Below, piece by piece: positions 33,421-42,397 of a stretch of DNA of 64,000 nucleotides. The notes under the pieces are model-generated. The model worked only from the letters and a program-made list of their open reading frames with translations. It had not been told where the DNA came from and ran no database searches. The stretch is from Nitrincola salilacus. GTDB lineage: Bacteria > Pseudomonadota > Gammaproteobacteria > Pseudomonadales > Balneatricaceae. A program made the translations under genes and the position numbers. Position 1 is the stretch's first letter. Each line of letters begins with the position of its first letter. The stretch is from assembly GCF_046271865.1 (NCBI RefSeq), contig NZ_CP176580.1, positions 1,178,001 through 1,242,000 on the forward strand, in the 5' to 3' direction.

Positions 33421-34212
33421 ATGAAGTTGAGAATGTTCCAGATCGATGCTTTTGCCGAGAGGCAATTTGAGGGTAACCCTGCTGCGATTTGTCCCCTTGA
33501 AACCTGGCTTGATGACACGCTGCTACAAGCCATTGCGGCAGAGAATAACCTCTCCGAGACCGCATACTTTGTTCCGGCAGGGGATGCCTTTGAGCTGCGC
33601 TGGTTTACGCCAGTGGAGGAGGTAGACCTGTGCGGGCATGCGACACTTGCTAGTGCTCATGTGCTCTATACCCACTTGGCTTACACCAAGCCCGAGGTGA
33701 GGTTTCTGACGCGCAGTGGCCCACTTACCGTGACGCGTGGTGATCAGGGCTTGCGTATGGATTTTCCAGCTGCCCAGCCGGTAATGACTGAATCGCCCGA
33801 AGCCCTTCTGGAAGGGTTGGGTAAAGCACCTGAAGAGGTGCTGGCCGCCTTTGACTACATAGCGGTTTATGACACCGAGGAAGAGATTCAAGCGCTGACA
33901 CCGGATTTTGCAAAGCTCCAGACCCTTGGATTGCGTGGTGTGGTGGTTACTGCTCCAGGAAAAGATGTGGATTTTGTCAGCCGCTGCTTTTTTCCCAAAT
34001 TTCAGGTGAACGAAGATCCTGTCACGGGCTCTGCACATTGCGAACTTGCTCCGTACTGGCAGATGCGCCTTGGGCGCAGAGAGCTACAAGCTCGCCAGTT
34101 GTCCAACCGCGGTGGCAGCATCGGCTGTGAAATCAAAGGGGATCGTGTGTTGCTCTCGGGCAAAGCGGTGGATTTCATGGTCGCCGAGATTCAAATAGAT
34201 CTGGATCAGTGA
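33421..34212 (+). CDS. PhzF-family isomerase/epimerase
   Basis: This cytosolic protein of 263 residues has the diaminopimelate-epimerase-like PhzF fold. The N-terminal block reads QIDAFAERQFEGNPAAICPL, with the conserved Glu in NNLSETAYFV near 45, then RWFTPVEEVDLCGHATLASAHVL and the C-terminal EDPVTGSAHCELAPYW. Family members isomerise small acids; the substrate of this one is unknown and no phenazine genes are nearby. AGGAAGGT precedes the ATG at 33421. Copies B and C of the dispersed repeat flank it, the latter overlapping its stop codon, which suggests that the gene came with or between these elements. Confidence 0.88.
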   Translation: MKLRMFQIDAFAERQFEGNPAAICPLETWLDDTLLQAIAAENNLSETAYFVPAGDAFELRWFTPVEEVDLCGHATLASAHVLYTHLAYTKPEVRFLTRSGPLTVTRGDQGLRMDFPAAQPVMTESPEALLEGLGKAPEEVLAAFDYIAVYDTEEEIQALTPDFAKLQTLGLRGVVVTAPGKDVDFVSRCFFPKFQVNEDPVTGSAHCELAPYWQMRLGRRELQARQLSNRGGSIGCEIKGDRVLLSGKAVDFMVAEIQIDLDQ

Positions 34213-34322
34213 TGTCACTGGCAGCTGTTTGTATGTTCAGGCATATCCCGAAGGTTTTGAGTGAGACACCGAATTATTTACAGGCTCAGTCTTCGGAATA
34301 TGCCGCGAAGTCACGGATTCAG
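34203..34322 (+). repeat. MITE-like dispersed repeat, copy C (internally deleted)
   Basis: This copy is about 120 bp in the same orientation as copy A. The outer parts (GTCACTGGCAGCTGTTTGTA, CATATCCCGAAGG, GCGAAGTCACGGATTC) match the family, but the central hairpin is replaced or lost. Its left end overlaps the phzF stop codon. Confidence 0.8.
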
Positions 34323-34354
34323 GTGATTGGCTTCGGTAATGGGCTTGTAGTCAA

Positions 34355-35395
34355 TCATTCCTCTGTGTCCCTTTTCTGTAGCAGCTTTTTCACTTCACGG
34401 TCAAAGTCTGATTCGATGTGTTGCTGCTTGTTGAATTTTTCATACTCTGCAAAGGCTTTCTGCTCGGCCTGCTTTCTACTGATGGTGCCGTAGCCTTCCA
34501 GAATCCGGTACTCATTGAAGGCAAGGAATCGGTTGACGCTTTCAGCAAAGCTTTCCATTGTAAAAGTGTTGCGCCGCTCAATAATCCCCTCGATATAGTC
34601 AAAAAAAGTCGATACGGCCCGTTCAAGTTTTTTGATTTCGGCCTCGCTCAAATAATTCTTTGCCACAATTGAGTCAGACTTAAGCACTCGACCATCCGGC
34701 GCATTTTTATAGGTGCTCATTCCCATCATCGGTTTGCTGGCATCCGCCTTCAGTGAAATGATCTCAGCTGCGGTATGGCCGGTAATCGCAAAATGAAATT
34801 TATCTTGCACATGAGCGTAAAACAAACGGGTGGTTTCCGATTTCGGATCGTAATTGATGCTGCACTCGGCAAAAATATCGGTAATCTGCTGATAGATGCG
34901 TCGCTCACTGGCGCGAATGGATCGCACCCGCTCCAGTAATTCGCGAAAATAGTCCTTGCCAAAATAGCGCCCATTTTTCAGACGCTCATCATCCATGGTA
35001 AAGCCCTTGATGATGTACTCTTTAATCAGTTGGGTTGCCCAGATACGGAATTGAGTTGCCTGCGCCGAGTTTACCCGGTAGCCGACAGAGATCACCGCAT
35101 CCAGGTTGTAATACTTGATCTTGCTGGTTTGGGTTTTTCCGGCAATTGCGCCGTGCTCAGTGGTATGTTCCAAAATGGAACATACCACTTCTTCTTTTAA
35201 CTCTTTACTTTCAAATACTTTTTTTAGATGCTTTGTAATCGCCGGGCGTTGCACACCAAACAGTTCAGCCATACGCTCCTGTGTCAGCCAGATAGTCTCA
35301 TCGCTGAGCAGTACCTCCACTTTTATTGCTCCGTTGGGCGCGGTATAGAGTAAAAATTGCGAGGTTTGGTCTTGCAGGCTTAAATGTTTAGACAT
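34355..35395 (-). CDS. RhuM family protein
   Basis: This full-length 346-residue member of the virulence RhuM family is named after a gene on a Salmonella pathogenicity island; its biochemical role is unknown. The N-terminal half contains a putative DNA-binding region (TIWLTQERMAELFGVQRPAITKHLKKVF) followed by the typical YYNLDAVISVGYRVNS and FRIWATQLIKEYIIKGF blocks. The C-terminal half is helical (FNEYRILEGYGTISRKQAEQKA). Such genes travel on islands, often near restriction or toxin modules, none of which are seen here. It sits between repeat copies C and D as a single gene. Confidence 0.88.
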   Translation of the reverse strand: MSKHLSLQDQTSQFLLYTAPNGAIKVEVLLSDETIWLTQERMAELFGVQRPAITKHLKKVFESKELKEEVVCSILEHTTEHGAIAGKTQTSKIKYYNLDAVISVGYRVNSAQATQFRIWATQLIKEYIIKGFTMDDERLKNGRYFGKDYFRELLERVRSIRASERRIYQQITDIFAECSINYDPKSETTRLFYAHVQDKFHFAITGHTAAEIISLKADASKPMMGMSTYKNAPDGRVLKSDSIVAKNYLSEAEIKKLERAVSTFFDYIEGIIERRNTFTMESFAESVNRFLAFNEYRILEGYGTISRKQAEQKAFAEYEKFNKQQHIESDFDREVKKLLQKRDTEE

Positions 35396-35562
35396 AGGGC
35401 TCCTTCCTTATGTGTGGGTGTCAGCGAATTTAATTATCAGTTTTGACCTGCTGTCAAAAACCATATTCATTTTTCAAGTGATTAAGCAACAGATTCACAG
35501 TCTGCCTCTCGGGTTCTGTTGGTTAGGCAGTCGCCTTATTTGATAAGGGCGAATGATTCCTC

Positions 35563-35717
35563 AATCCGCGACTTCGCGCATATTCTGGAGGCCTTGGGTG
35601 AGTGTATGCCGCAGGGACGCGGCATTCAAGCCTACACGGATGTATACACGGCGTCTCATCCAAGGCGTTCTGAATATCCCGCACATACAAGCAATTGCCA
35701 GTGAAATCACGGGTTCA
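35563..35717 (-). repeat. MITE-like dispersed repeat, copy D
   Basis: This copy is about 155 bp, inverted relative to copy A. It has AATCCGCGACTTCGCGC at left and GTGAAATCACGGGTTCAG at right, with the GGCCTTGGGTGAGTGTATGC palindrome intact. It closes the accessory segment, 21 bp before the end of the LysR gene that follows. The rest of the 343-bp gap shows nothing else. Confidence 0.85.
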
Positions 35718-35738
35718 GGTTGAACTTAGCCCATATGA

Positions 35739-36617
35739 TCAGGTGGTGCAACCAGTCCGACACACCTCAATCAGTGCCTGTAGCTTGGGTGGGCAGGAGC
35801 GTCCGCGTGGATAGACCAGTGTCGAGAAGAAGGGGTAGGGCGTACCAGCCACTGCCTGATGTTTCAGAGTCCCTTTGGCCAGATCATCCTCAACGGCGCA
35901 GCGTGGCAGCAGGCCGATACCCATGTTGGCCAACAGACAGCGGCGGATCACCTCGACATTGGAGAATGATTGGCGGGGTTTCAGTGTCAGTCCCTGAGAG
36001 CGGAAATGTACTTCGGCGGCGACACGATAACTGCAGCCTGCTTCCGTCGTGATCAATGGCTGCTGGTTTAGCTGCTCCAATGTGATGGCGTCCGCCTGAT
36101 AACGGCTGGGGTGGCAGACAAAAATTACATCCTCCGCATGCAGTCGATTGTTAATCCACTCATCGCTCTCCACCTGGCTCACCAGAATAGCCGCATCCAG
36201 TTCGCCGCAACGAAAAGCTTCGAGATGATCAAAGGGCTCATGCTCCAGCATCACCTCTACTTGGGGGGCTGAAGCCTGAAGAGCATTGATCAGCGCCGGC
36301 AGGCGATAGATGCACATGGAGCTGGGTGCAAATAGCTTCAGCGTGCCACCAGGTTCGTGGGCAATGGAGCTTGCCTGTTGGCTGATCTCTTCCGACAGTG
36401 CCAGAAATGAGCGAAAGCTGGGCTGCAACTGCTGAGCTGCGGCACTGGGAATGATACCGCGACCGGCAGGCTCCAGTAGTGTGACACCCAGCTCCGCAGA
36501 CAACTCACGTATCTGCGCCGAGATGCTGGAGGGCGCAAGATACAGCTCTCGAGCTGCCCGTTGCACACTGCCAACCTCCATCACTTTCAACAGACTGCGG
36601 ATCTGGCGAGGTGTCAT
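35739..36617 (-). CDS. LysR-family regulator
   Basis: The 292-residue protein has an N-terminal helix-turn-helix (about 1-60, with SVQRAARELYLAPSSISAQIREL) and an effector-binding domain (GGTLKLFAPSSMC onward). The effector is not recognised. The ATG at 36617 has GGAG about ten bases ahead; the in-frame extension to 36674 runs into the promoter. It is divergent from a glutathione S-transferase gene across 107 bp and probably regulates it. Confidence 0.88.
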   Translation of the reverse strand: MTPRQIRSLLKVMEVGSVQRAARELYLAPSSISAQIRELSAELGVTLLEPAGRGIIPSAAAQQLQPSFRSFLALSEEISQQASSIAHEPGGTLKLFAPSSMCIYRLPALINALQASAPQVEVMLEHEPFDHLEAFRCGELDAAILVSQVESDEWINNRLHAEDVIFVCHPSRYQADAITLEQLNQQPLITTEAGCSYRVAAEVHFRSQGLTLKPRQSFSNVEVIRRCLLANMGIGLLPRCAVEDDLAKGTLKHQAVAGTPYPFFSTLVYPRGRSCPPKLQALIEVCRTGCTT

Positions 36618-36724
36618 TGTGCAATTTCTCCGAATGGTTTGGTTAAAAATATTCGCTTTTTTTGTTTTTGTCATCTGTTTTATGCTTCATGAACTAACCC
36701 AACAGATGGCAGAAGGAGCACATC

Positions 36725-37387
36725 ATGCAGCTTTACATCGCTTATAAGAACTATTCATCCTGGTCTTTACGCCCTTGGATCGCCATGAAAGTTGCCGGTA
36801 TTCCGTTTGATGAAACGCTTTTGCCGTTTGCTCACAGTGATGCGCTGAAGCAACTCAGCGAGCGCTATCAGATCCCTGCGCAGGTGCCGGTGCTGGTGGT
36901 GAATGAGGGGGAGGCTGAGCAACTGGTGATCTGGGACAGTCTGGCGATCATGGAGTATCTGGCCGAAACCTTCCCTGATCGCAAACTCTGGCCAGAGGAT
37001 AAGGCGCTTCGCTCACTGGCACGTAGCGCAGCAGCAGAGATGCACAGTGGATTCATGGCCTTGCGCAGCAGTTTTCCGATGAACTGCCGAGTACAAAAGC
37101 AGATAGCAGCCAGCGTGGAGGTACGGGCGAATCTGGATCGGTTAGCTCAGATCTGGGCACATTTTGAGCGGGCGAAAAAGCCTGAAGGACCCTTCCTGTG
37201 CGGGCACTTCAGTATCGTCGATGCAATGTATGCACCGGTGATGTGGCGGGTGCGCGGTTATGGCTTGAAGGTATCGCCTGCGTTTGATCGCTGGGCGCAG
37301 GCGATGTTTGAACTGCCCGAGATGCAGGCATGGTATGTCAGTGCTCAGGATGAGTCCTGGACCATGCCGCACTACGAGGTCAATTAA
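36725..37387 (+). CDS. Glutathione S-transferase
   Basis: This is a 220-residue soluble GST. The thioredoxin-like N domain contains YKNYSSWSLRPWIAMK, where the Ser/Trp pair is typical of the zeta-like/YfcF-related bacterial group, and the glutathione-contact blocks VPVLVV and IWDSLAIMEYLAE. The C-terminal helical domain ends with FSIVDAMYAPVMWR. The substrate is unknown. AGAAGGAG precedes the ATG. It is divergent from the LysR gene. Confidence 0.88.
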   Translation: MQLYIAYKNYSSWSLRPWIAMKVAGIPFDETLLPFAHSDALKQLSERYQIPAQVPVLVVNEGEAEQLVIWDSLAIMEYLAETFPDRKLWPEDKALRSLARSAAAEMHSGFMALRSSFPMNCRVQKQIAASVEVRANLDRLAQIWAHFERAKKPEGPFLCGHFSIVDAMYAPVMWRVRGYGLKVSPAFDRWAQAMFELPEMQAWYVSAQDESWTMPHYEVN

Positions 37388-37394
37388 CCTCGCT

Positions 37395-37461
37395 ATTGTT
37401 CAGTTAAGAGCAGTTCAGAGCAGTTCAGTTAAGAGCAGTTCAGAACAGATCAGATCAGATA
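37395..37461. repeat. Degenerate direct repeats between the GST gene and lutC
   Basis: CAGTTAAGAGCAGTTCAGA occurs at about 37401 and again after GCAGTT, followed by further CAGATCAGAT words that run into the lutC stop region. This is another small tandem duplication in an intergenic spacer. Confidence 0.7.
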
Positions 37462-38106
37462 AATCACCAACTGCCGGGGGCCATGTGCCCCCATCTGCAG
37501 GGTCTGCTCGATATCGGCACTGCGCGATGGGCCGGTGATCAGGTTGACCGTGCGCGGCATCTGACCGCCGGTTTCCTCGCGTAGCCGGTTCCAGGCGTCT
37601 TCATACACACCGACAATATCTTCACGGCGCAGGACAGCATAGTGCGTATCCGGCAGAAAGTTCAGCGTTGTCGGGCTTTCGGCACGGGAGTAGAGCATCA
37701 GGGTGCCGGTTTCGGCGATGCCGAGAAACGCCGTGGTCAGGCTGGCAAGATCACCGACTTGGGATACGCGTTGCGTGGTCTGCTTGTTCTGCAGCGGCGA
37801 CCAGTCCAGCGAGGTCAGGCACTTATCCTGTGCCATGATCAGTTCTGTGATGCCAAGTGATTGCATATGCTGATCCAGCGCGGCAGGCAGGTCTGCCAGA
37901 TCGTTCAGTTCAATCAACTCGGCGGCAGACTCGCGCGCCATATTGATGAACAGTTCTTGGCGCTCTGCCGCTGGCAACTGACCACGGGCTGGAATCAGGT
38001 TAGGGGCGTGCGCCTGAATGCGGTTCTTCACGGTGGCGCGTGCTTCGTCTGTGATCTTGCCACCCAGTCCGCGACGGATATTGCCCAGTATCTCTGCTTT
38101 GCTCAT
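37450..38106 (-). CDS. lutC: Lactate utilization protein C
   Basis: LutC is a component of the three-protein iron-sulfur L-lactate oxidase LutABC, which gives pyruvate. The 218-residue LUD-domain protein contains the characteristic blocks ITELIMAQD, AFLGIAETGTLML and PRTVNLITGPSRSADIEQTL. Its ATG at 38106 shares one base with the lutB stop (TAATG), showing translational coupling; the longer frame to 38181 lies within lutB. It is the last gene of the minus-strand operon lutA-lutB-lutC. Confidence 0.92.
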   Translation of the reverse strand: MSKAEILGNIRRGLGGKITDEARATVKNRIQAHAPNLIPARGQLPAAERQELFINMARESAAELIELNDLADLPAALDQHMQSLGITELIMAQDKCLTSLDWSPLQNKQTTQRVSQVGDLASLTTAFLGIAETGTLMLYSRAESPTTLNFLPDTHYAVLRREDIVGVYEDAWNRLREETGGQMPRTVNLITGPSRSADIEQTLQMGAHGPRQLVIYLI

Positions 38107-39518
38107 TAGTGTCCGCTCCGTTGCTTCTCTTGCCACTGCTGCATGAAGGTTTTGCCGCTGGGTGCCGGCATATCGCGCCAATCGGTCCAGGCACCAACCA
38201 TGGGTATCTTGCGAATATAACCCTTCTTGCCAGCCATCAGGCGCAGGGCAGCATTAGATAGTGCGCTGAACTTTCGGTACAGCGCCGGGCGTCTGGCCAT
38301 AAAGGCCCAGCCACCGAGTCCCCAGCGGGCGGTTCTGGGCGTCAGGTGCTTTTCAAACTCCTTCTCACGCCAGTGGCGCATCAGTTTGGGCAGTGGAATA
38401 TGCACCGGGCAGACCGACTCGCACTTGCCGCAGAAGGTGGAGGCGTTCGGCAGCAGTGCGCCTTTCTCGATCCCGATCATCTGTGGTGTGAGTACCGATC
38501 CCATTGGGCCAGGATAGACCCAGCCGTAGCTGTGCCCACCGACAGCTCCATAGACAGGGCAGTGGTTCATACAGGCCGCGCAGCGGATGCAGCGCAACAT
38601 ATCCTGGAACTCATTGCCGACCATATCACTGCGACCGTTATCGACCAGCACAACATGGAAATGCTCCGGCCCATCCTGATCACCGGGGCGGCGACCACCG
38701 GTTGAGAGGGTGTTGTAAACCGAGCACTCCTGACCGGTCGCGGAGCGGGCCAGCAGGCGCAGGAACAGCGTCATATCCTCAAGGGTAGGTACCACCTTCT
38801 CGATCGAAGTCACGACGATATGGGTGTTGGGCAGAATCTGGGTCAGGTCGCCGTTGCCTTCGTTGGTCACGATGATCGAGGAGCCGGTCTCTGCCACCAG
38901 AAAGTTGGCGCCGGTGATACCGACATCTGCTGCGGCAAACTTCTCACGCAGACGCTCACGCGCCTCCTGCATCAACACCTTGGGATCTACGGAACGTGGT
39001 GTGTGATGATGGGTGTGGAAGGTATCGGCGACATCTTCCAGGTTGAGGTGGATGGCAGGGGCGATGATATGGCTCGGATGCTCGCCGCGCAGCTGAATGA
39101 TGTATTCGCCGAGATCGGTCTCGATCGGCTGGATACCGTTCTGTTCCAGAAACTCATTCAGGTTGATCTCCTCCGTGACCATCGATTTGCCCTTGGTCAC
39201 GGTTCTGGCATTCTGCTCGCGACAGATTTTCAGAATTGTCTGACGGGCATCTTCCGAGGTGCGACACCAGTGAACATGGCCGCCGTTTTCCAGCACCTTG
39301 GCTTCAAACTGCTCCAGATACAGGTCGAGATGGGCAATCACATGGTTCTTGACGTCTCTGGCCTGATCACGCAGGGCATCAAACTCAGGCAGGCGTGCCA
39401 TGGCGGCTGCGCGCTTGCCGGGAAAACCGTTCTTGACGTTACCGAGCGCCTTCTGCAGCCCGACATCATGCAGGGCTATACGGGCGCTTTCCTTGAATTC
39501 CGGGGTACGGATCTGCAT
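38106..39518 (-). CDS. lutB: Lactate utilization iron-sulfur protein B
   Basis: This is a 470-residue LutB with an N-terminal LUD-like domain (GGHVHWCRTSEDARQTI, TKGKSMVTEEINLNEFLE) and a ferredoxin-type region with two four-Cys groups (CIRCAACMNHCPVYG near 310, CGKCESVCPVHIPL near 360) for [4Fe-4S] clusters. It passes electrons from lactate towards the respiratory chain. It lies 11 bp after lutA and overlaps lutC by one base. Confidence 0.94.
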   Translation of the reverse strand: MQIRTPEFKESARIALHDVGLQKALGNVKNGFPGKRAAAMARLPEFDALRDQARDVKNHVIAHLDLYLEQFEAKVLENGGHVHWCRTSEDARQTILKICREQNARTVTKGKSMVTEEINLNEFLEQNGIQPIETDLGEYIIQLRGEHPSHIIAPAIHLNLEDVADTFHTHHHTPRSVDPKVLMQEARERLREKFAAADVGITGANFLVAETGSSIIVTNEGNGDLTQILPNTHIVVTSIEKVVPTLEDMTLFLRLLARSATGQECSVYNTLSTGGRRPGDQDGPEHFHVVLVDNGRSDMVGNEFQDMLRCIRCAACMNHCPVYGAVGGHSYGWVYPGPMGSVLTPQMIGIEKGALLPNASTFCGKCESVCPVHIPLPKLMRHWREKEFEKHLTPRTARWGLGGWAFMARRPALYRKFSALSNAALRLMAGKKGYIRKIPMVGAWTDWRDMPAPSGKTFMQQWQEKQRSGH

Positions 39519-39529
39519 CTTGCTGCTCC

Positions 39530-40336
39530 TTATACCTTGGTGGCCAGATCATAGGATGATGAGGCAAGCGGCGGCTGTGAGGTCATATCGGCCAGCAGTT
39601 CGACCACATGGCGCACATCGACTCTGACGCCTTCGCGCTTGAGTTTGCCTGCCATATTCAGCAGGCAGCCCAGATCTCCGCCGAGCAGGGTGTCAGCCCC
39701 CGTATTGGCGACATTGGTGGATTTGTCAGACACCATGCGGTTGGAAATATCAGGGTACTTGACGCAGAAGGTGCCACCAAAACCACAACAGACTTCTGAG
39801 TCTACCAGTTCGGTCAGTTTGACCCCCGGCAACTGTTGCAGCAGTTTGCGCGGTTGCTGTTTGACTCCGAGCTCGCGCAGCCCCGCGCAGGAATCATGAT
39901 AGGTCACATGTCCGCTGAAAGTGCTTTCAATAGCCGTGAAATCGACCACATCCACCAGAAACTGGGTGATTTCGAAAGCGCGGGATTTGAGCGACATGGC
40001 CCGTTCAAACCAGGGATCGTTGCGCTCAAAGAGTTCGGGGTAGTGGTGCAGCATGCCGATACAGGAGCCTGAAGGTGCCACGACATATTCAAAGCCGTCG
40101 AAGGCTTCGATGGTCTGGTGCGCTATATCGGCAGTTGTCTGGCGGTCACCGCTGTTGAATGCGGGCTGGCCACAGCAGGTCTGCCGCTCGGGAACCTCGA
40201 CTTTACAGCCGGCAAGTTCCAGCAGTTTTACAGTAGCAAAGGCGATTTCAGGTCTGTACAGATCGGCCAGGCAGGTCACGAACAGGCCGACGACAGGCGC
40301 TTTTGCTGTCGTTTGATTTATTATGGTTTCATTCAC
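39530..40336 (-). CDS. lutA: Lactate utilization iron-sulfur protein A
   Basis: The 268-residue protein is built of two cysteine-rich CCG domains: an N-terminal one with TCLADLYRP and TCCGQPAFNSG, and a C-terminal one with DSCAGLRELG, VCCGFGGTFCVKYP and GGDLGCL. This is the LutA/GlpC-like arrangement that binds a [4Fe-4S] cluster and probably transfers electrons. It is the first gene of lutABC and is divergent from a GntR regulator with a candidate operator in the 114-bp gap. No lactate permease gene is seen. Confidence 0.92.
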   Translation of the reverse strand: MNETIINQTTAKAPVVGLFVTCLADLYRPEIAFATVKLLELAGCKVEVPERQTCCGQPAFNSGDRQTTADIAHQTIEAFDGFEYVVAPSGSCIGMLHHYPELFERNDPWFERAMSLKSRAFEITQFLVDVVDFTAIESTFSGHVTYHDSCAGLRELGVKQQPRKLLQQLPGVKLTELVDSEVCCGFGGTFCVKYPDISNRMVSDKSTNVANTGADTLLGGDLGCLLNMAGKLKREGVRVDVRHVVELLADMTSQPPLASSSYDLATKV

Positions 40337-40426
40337 TGTCTGGTTTCCCGGAGTGATTCATTGGTCAGGTTGAAGTGGTATCAGCATAGGCAAGGGTAAG
40401 GCTAAAATAAATGCTACACTGATAAC

Positions 40427-40437
40427 TGGTCTGACCA
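40427..40437. promoter_or_regulatory. FadR-subfamily operator between lutA and the GntR gene
   Basis: TGGTCTGACCA fits the general TNGT-N3-ACNA operator pattern of FadR-type GntR regulators. It ends 14 bp before the regulator start and 91 bp before lutA, a good position for autorepression and lut control. Confidence 0.55.
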
Positions 40438-40450
40438 AGGGAGGGCAAGT

Positions 40451-41173
40451 GTGGGTAATAACGGATTGGATAATGCAGAATCCAGTGTTGAAAGGGTAGC
40501 GGCCGATCTGAGGGAGGCGATTGCCGAGGGGGTCTATATTCCCGGCCAGGCGATCCCGTCTCAGAGAGCGCTGGCCGAGCAATGGCAAGTATCGCGCGCC
40601 ACAGTGCGTGAAGCAGTCCTGATGCTGGAGCTCGAAGGGTTGATCCAGACACAGCATGGCGGGCGCAGTCGCTGTGTTAATCTGATGGAGCCCTACCTGA
40701 ATCTGCCGTTGGAGACTTCTGGCGGGAATAGGGAACTCCAACTGCAGGTACTTGAGGCACGTGCCACTCTGGAGGCAGAAGCTGCCTTTTATGCAGCTAC
40801 CCGTGCAACGGATGAGCAGTTACGGGCGCTGTCGAGTGAGTATGCCCGGATGCAGGAGCGTAATGCGGGCGAATCGACGCTGGCCAAAGCTAAAGCGGAT
40901 CTGATGTTTCATATGATGATTGCCGAGGCGAGTCATCATCTACTGATTATTTCCTTCAGTCAGTTGTTCTATAACCGTTATTTCAACGCCATTTACGGAG
41001 TGCTATCGCAGACACTCAGACGCTATGGACGCTATCCGGAAGGGATAGCGCAACAGCATGCACGGATTCATAAAGCGATCCAGCAACGTCAGCCAGAGGT
41101 GGCAAGAGACGCCGCAAGAACGCATATTCTCTATACCCGTCAGCTACTTGAACGCACTGAAACCTGTCCGTGA
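40451..41173 (+). CDS. GntR-family (FadR subfamily) regulator of the lut operon
   Basis: This is a 240-residue repressor. The N-terminal winged helix-turn-helix (about 10-75) has IPSQRALAEQWQVSRATVREAVLMLELEGLI, and the FCD ligand domain (about 90-230) has the metal-type helices LEARATLEAEAAFYAA and FHMMIAEASHH. The divergent position next to lutABC suggests an LldR/LutR role responding to lactate. The start is a GTG at 40451 with GGGAGGG ten bases ahead. Confidence 0.85.
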   Translation: MGNNGLDNAESSVERVAADLREAIAEGVYIPGQAIPSQRALAEQWQVSRATVREAVLMLELEGLIQTQHGGRSRCVNLMEPYLNLPLETSGGNRELQLQVLEARATLEAEAAFYAATRATDEQLRALSSEYARMQERNAGESTLAKAKADLMFHMMIAEASHHLLIISFSQLFYNRYFNAIYGVLSQTLRRYGRYPEGIAQQHARIHKAIQQRQPEVARDAARTHILYTRQLLERTETCP

Positions 41174-41300
41174 ACAATATGAACTTAATGAATTAAATAC
41201 TCTTTTTAACCCATTATGCGCTTAAACTTCTCATGTACCCAAGCAGCTGACTATAGTACAGGTGTTCCTATAATAAAGTGAATAAACGGAGAACACCTCA

Positions 41301-42302
41301 ATGTTGCCAAGAAAAACCTGGTCGCTGCGTTCCGCTGCGGCAGCTCTCACTCTTTCCATTGCCGCTGTCGGCTTCTCCTCAGCCGTCCTCGCGGATTGGG
41401 AACCTTCTAAGCCAGTTGAATTTATTGCTCCTGCTAATCCAGGTGGTGGTTGGGATACGCTTGTGCGTACCGTTTCCAACTCTATCCGTGCTGAAGAGCT
41501 GGCGCCGGTCAATTTTGCTGCTATTAATATTCCCGGTGGTGGCGGATCGGTTGCCTGGGCCCAGATCGGCCGTGATGAGAAGAATGATCACAAATTGTTT
41601 GCCACCAGTCCACCAATCATCCTGGTACCGCTGTCTGGCCGTTCACGCTTTGATCACAATGATTTCACGCCCATTGCACGACTGATCACCGATTACTCTA
41701 TCGTACTGGTGCGAGCTGATTCACCTTATCAGAATATCAATGATCTGTTTGATGCCATGAAAAAGGATCCATCCATGAGTATCGGTGGTGGTTCTGCTGC
41801 TGGCTCCATGGATCACATCGCAATTGCCGGTGCAGCCGGTGCAGCCGGTCTTGATGCCTCAAGTGTTAACTACATCGCCTTCTCTGGCGGTGGTGAGGTG
41901 ATGACCAACCTGCGTGGTGGACATATCGCTGCCGGTATTTCAGGTGCAGGTGAGTCCTCTGCTCAACTGGAAGACGGTATGTTGCGTGCGCTGGCTGTTT
42001 CTTCTTCTGAGCGTATTCCAGGTCCTGTTGCTGATGTACCAACGTTTGTTGAGCAAGGCGTTGATTACACCTTCGATATCTGGCGTGGTGTGATGGGCCC
42101 TAAAGACATGTCGGCTGAAGCAGTGACCTATTATCAGGATCTCCTTGCCCGCATGCAGGAAACTGATAACTGGAAACAGTCACGTGATCGCCTGGGCTGG
42201 TACGACGCTTATCAGAACAGCGAAGAGTTTGGCAAGTTCCTGGATGAGCAGTACACGCTGTTCAGTACGGTACTGAAAGACCTCGGTCTGCTCGCTAACT
42301 AA
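41301..42302 (+). CDS. tctC: Tripartite tricarboxylate transporter, substrate-binding protein
   Basis: This is the periplasmic binding component of a TTT-family importer. The 333-residue protein has a signal peptide (about 1-31, cut after SAVLA) and the TctC fold, with the carboxylate-binding segment VEFIAPANPGGGWDTLVRT near 38 and later VNYIAFSGGGEVMTNLRGGH. The substrate (citrate, tricarballylate or another carboxylate) cannot be told. It contains the short in-frame repeat GAAGAAG. It is the first gene of tctCBA, and a citrate-type two-component system follows, which probably induces it. Confidence 0.9.
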   Translation: MLPRKTWSLRSAAAALTLSIAAVGFSSAVLADWEPSKPVEFIAPANPGGGWDTLVRTVSNSIRAEELAPVNFAAINIPGGGGSVAWAQIGRDEKNDHKLFATSPPIILVPLSGRSRFDHNDFTPIARLITDYSIVLVRADSPYQNINDLFDAMKKDPSMSIGGGSAAGSMDHIAIAGAAGAAGLDASSVNYIAFSGGGEVMTNLRGGHIAAGISGAGESSAQLEDGMLRALAVSSSERIPGPVADVPTFVEQGVDYTFDIWRGVMGPKDMSAEAVTYYQDLLARMQETDNWKQSRDRLGWYDAYQNSEEFGKFLDEQYTLFSTVLKDLGLLAN

Positions 42303-42397
42303 AGTTATAGAGTCAGAGGTTATGGAGTCAGGGTCGGCAGGTCATTCGTCTGTCTGTCGGTCCTGGTTTTCATTAAGCTTACTCATCTGGTGGTACT

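Noticed and set aside
33421..34212. Phenazine biosynthesis locus
   Set aside because: Only a PhzF-like gene is present; none of the other phz genes occur, and PhzF homologues are widespread with unrelated roles.
34355..35395. Restriction-modification or Fic/Doc toxin system around rhuM
   Set aside because: No methyltransferase, nuclease, Fic motif or partner gene is present next to rhuM.
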